From Cycloclasticus sp. (lineage in GTDB: Bacteria; Pseudomonadota; Gammaproteobacteria; Methylococcales; Cycloclasticaceae): a stretch of 6,143 bases of DNA. A program made the translations under genes and the position numbers. This document shows, one piece after another, positions 5,277-6,143 of this stretch. The stretch's first letter is position 1. Every line of letters starts with the position of its first letter. The notes beneath the pieces were generated by a model. That model made no database searches. It was not told the DNA's origin and worked only from the letters and a program-made list of their open reading frames with translations. Location of the stretch: positions 1-6,143 of the forward strand of contig DUCA01000058.1 of NCBI GenBank assembly GCA_012960055.1, written 5' to 3'.

Positions 5277-5978
5277 AATCAAAATAACGTAGATATAAGT
5301 GAAGTTGAAAAATTCAGCTCCATGGCATCCCATTGGTGGGACCCTGAGGGTGATTTTAAAACCTTGCATCAAATAAACCCGCTTCGTCTTAGCTTGGTGG
5401 ACAAAATGGTCTCCTTATCCGGTAAGGATGTGCTTGATGTTGGCTGTGGTGGCGGTATTTTGTCCGAATCAATGGCCGTTAAAGGTGCCAATGTCACCGG
5501 TGTGGATTTAGGTAAAGAGTTATTGGACGTAGCTGACTTACATAGCCTAGATAGCGGTGTATCGGTTAATTATCAACACATCAGTGTAGAGGAGCTGGCC
5601 GAACAAAAACCGAATGCCTTTGACTGCGTTACCTGCATGGAAATGTTGGAACACGTGCCAGACCCTGTTTCCATTATTGAAGCTTGTGCGACCTTGGTTA
5701 AGCCCGGTGGCTATGTTTTTCTATCAACTTTAAACAGAAACCCTAAGTCTTATTTATTGTCCATCGTTGGCGCAGAGTATGTTTTAGGTATGTTGCCGAA
5801 AGGCACGCATGATTATGCAAGTTTTATCAAACCGTCTGAACTGGCACTATGGGCACGTCAAGCGGGCTTAGAATTAGTAGATAGTCGCGGTATTGAGTAT
5901 AACCCCATCAGCAAATCGTTTTCTATGGGCAATGATATTAGCGTTAACTACATTTGCGTTTTCAAAAAATCCAGCTAG
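5274..5978 (+). CDS. ubiG: Ubiquinone biosynthesis O-methyltransferase UbiG
   Basis: UbiG carries out both O-methylation steps of ubiquinone synthesis, methylating the polyprenyl catechol intermediate and demethylubiquinol with SAM, at the inner face of the membrane. The 234 residues compare with about 240 in E. coli. The N-terminus has the family run KFSSMASHWWDPEGDFKTLH (13-32) and NPLRLS (35-40). SAM motif I is VLDVGCGGGILSE (53-65), the acidic strand end is GVDLG (76-80), and CMEMLEHVPDP (121-131) is the post-II motif. NRNPKSY and the following hydrophobic loop to GTHDY (154-181) correspond to the membrane-contacting region of E. coli UbiG. All expected residues are present. The ATG lies 4 bases after the mtaD stop and the HAD gene follows 9 bases after the ubiG stop, so co-transcription is likely. 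UbiG produces SAH, a possible substrate of MtaD, which may explain the pairing. Confidence 0.97.
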   Translation: MNQNNVDISEVEKFSSMASHWWDPEGDFKTLHQINPLRLSLVDKMVSLSGKDVLDVGCGGGILSESMAVKGANVTGVDLGKELLDVADLHSLDSGVSVNYQHISVEELAEQKPNAFDCVTCMEMLEHVPDPVSIIEACATLVKPGGYVFLSTLNRNPKSYLLSIVGAEYVLGMLPKGTHDYASFIKPSELALWARQAGLELVDSRGIEYNPISKSFSMGNDISVNYICVFKKSS

Positions 5979-5987
5979 CTTCATTTC

Positions 5988-6143
5988 ATGTCCAATGGCA
6001 TCACAACTGAGCGGATAGACGCGGTTTTATTTGATTTAGACGGCGCATTGGTGGATACCGCGCCAGATTTAGCCGCGGCGTTAAATGCCATATTAAAACA
6101 GTACAATACAAAGCCGTTACCTTATTCAACCATACGCCCGGTT
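5988..6143 (+). CDS. HAD-superfamily phosphatase, Gph/MupP type (5' part only)
   Basis: The first 52 codons are present and the gene runs off the window. After a short polar lead comes HAD motif I, AVLFDLDGALVDTAPDL (12-28), with nucleophile D16 and general acid D18. The DTAPDL tail is typical of phosphoglycolate phosphatases (Gph). In Pseudomonas the gene directly after ubiG is mupP, a MurNAc-6-phosphate phosphatase of the same family. Position suggests the MupP role and the motif suggests Gph, and the two cannot be separated from this fragment. Residue 20 is Ala (codon 6045-6047) where the family nearly always has Thr or Val. The ATG is 9 bases past the ubiG stop and has no clear Shine-Dalgarno site, so translation is probably coupled to ubiG. 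Motifs II to IV lie beyond the window. Confidence 0.85.
   Translation, partial: MSNGITTERIDAVLFDLDGALVDTAPDLAAALNAILKQYNTKPLPYSTIRPV

Overview
The window looks like a chromosomal housekeeping segment of a marine-type gammaproteobacterium, probably of the Alteromonadales. This rests on protein similarity recalled for each gene (YccA, SerS, UbiG), on moderate-to-low GC, and on the gene order mtnA / mtaD / ubiG / HAD phosphatase, a neighbourhood I also know from Pseudomonas. The genus cannot be fixed from the sequence alone. No phage, insertion sequence, CRISPR array or toxin-antitoxin pair is visible.

Left part (1-1080): a tRNA-Ser(UGA) gene with its own terminator lies on the minus strand. 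Divergent from it is yccA, an inner-membrane Bax-inhibitor-1 family protein tied to FtsH. A strong bidirectional terminator separates yccA from the converging minus-strand genes.

Middle part (1090-3925, all minus strand, transcribed right to left): a decayed mtnA, then crcB (fluoride channel), a DUF190 gene and serS (seryl-tRNA synthetase). crcB and the DUF190 gene overlap by 4 bases (ATGA), and serS starts 18 bases after the DUF190 stop, so these three form a tight operon. The DUF190 reading frame is broken by one in-frame TAA at codon 22. The stretch 3120-3925 seems nearly empty by ORF length, but it translates piecewise into S-methyl-5-thioribose-1-phosphate isomerase (MtnA). The pieces show at least three frame changes, one in-frame stop, and an internal deletion that removes the catalytic-cysteine segment.

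Right part (3929-6143, plus strand): mtaD (MTA/SAH deaminase-type amidohydrolase), ubiG (ubiquinone O-methyltransferase) and the start of a HAD phosphatase (gph/mupP type) form a compact co-directional cluster with gaps of 4 and 9 bases. mtaD starts 3 bases from the start of the dead mtnA on the other strand, so its promoter must lie inside the mtnA remnant. Functionally the cluster joins handling of SAM by-products (mtaD, and formerly mtnA) with a SAM-dependent methyltransferase (ubiG).

I do not see an undescribed multi-gene system. The observations most worth a second look are the hidden mtnA pseudogene, the nonsense-interrupted DUF190 partner of crcB, and the retention of mtaD without mtnA.
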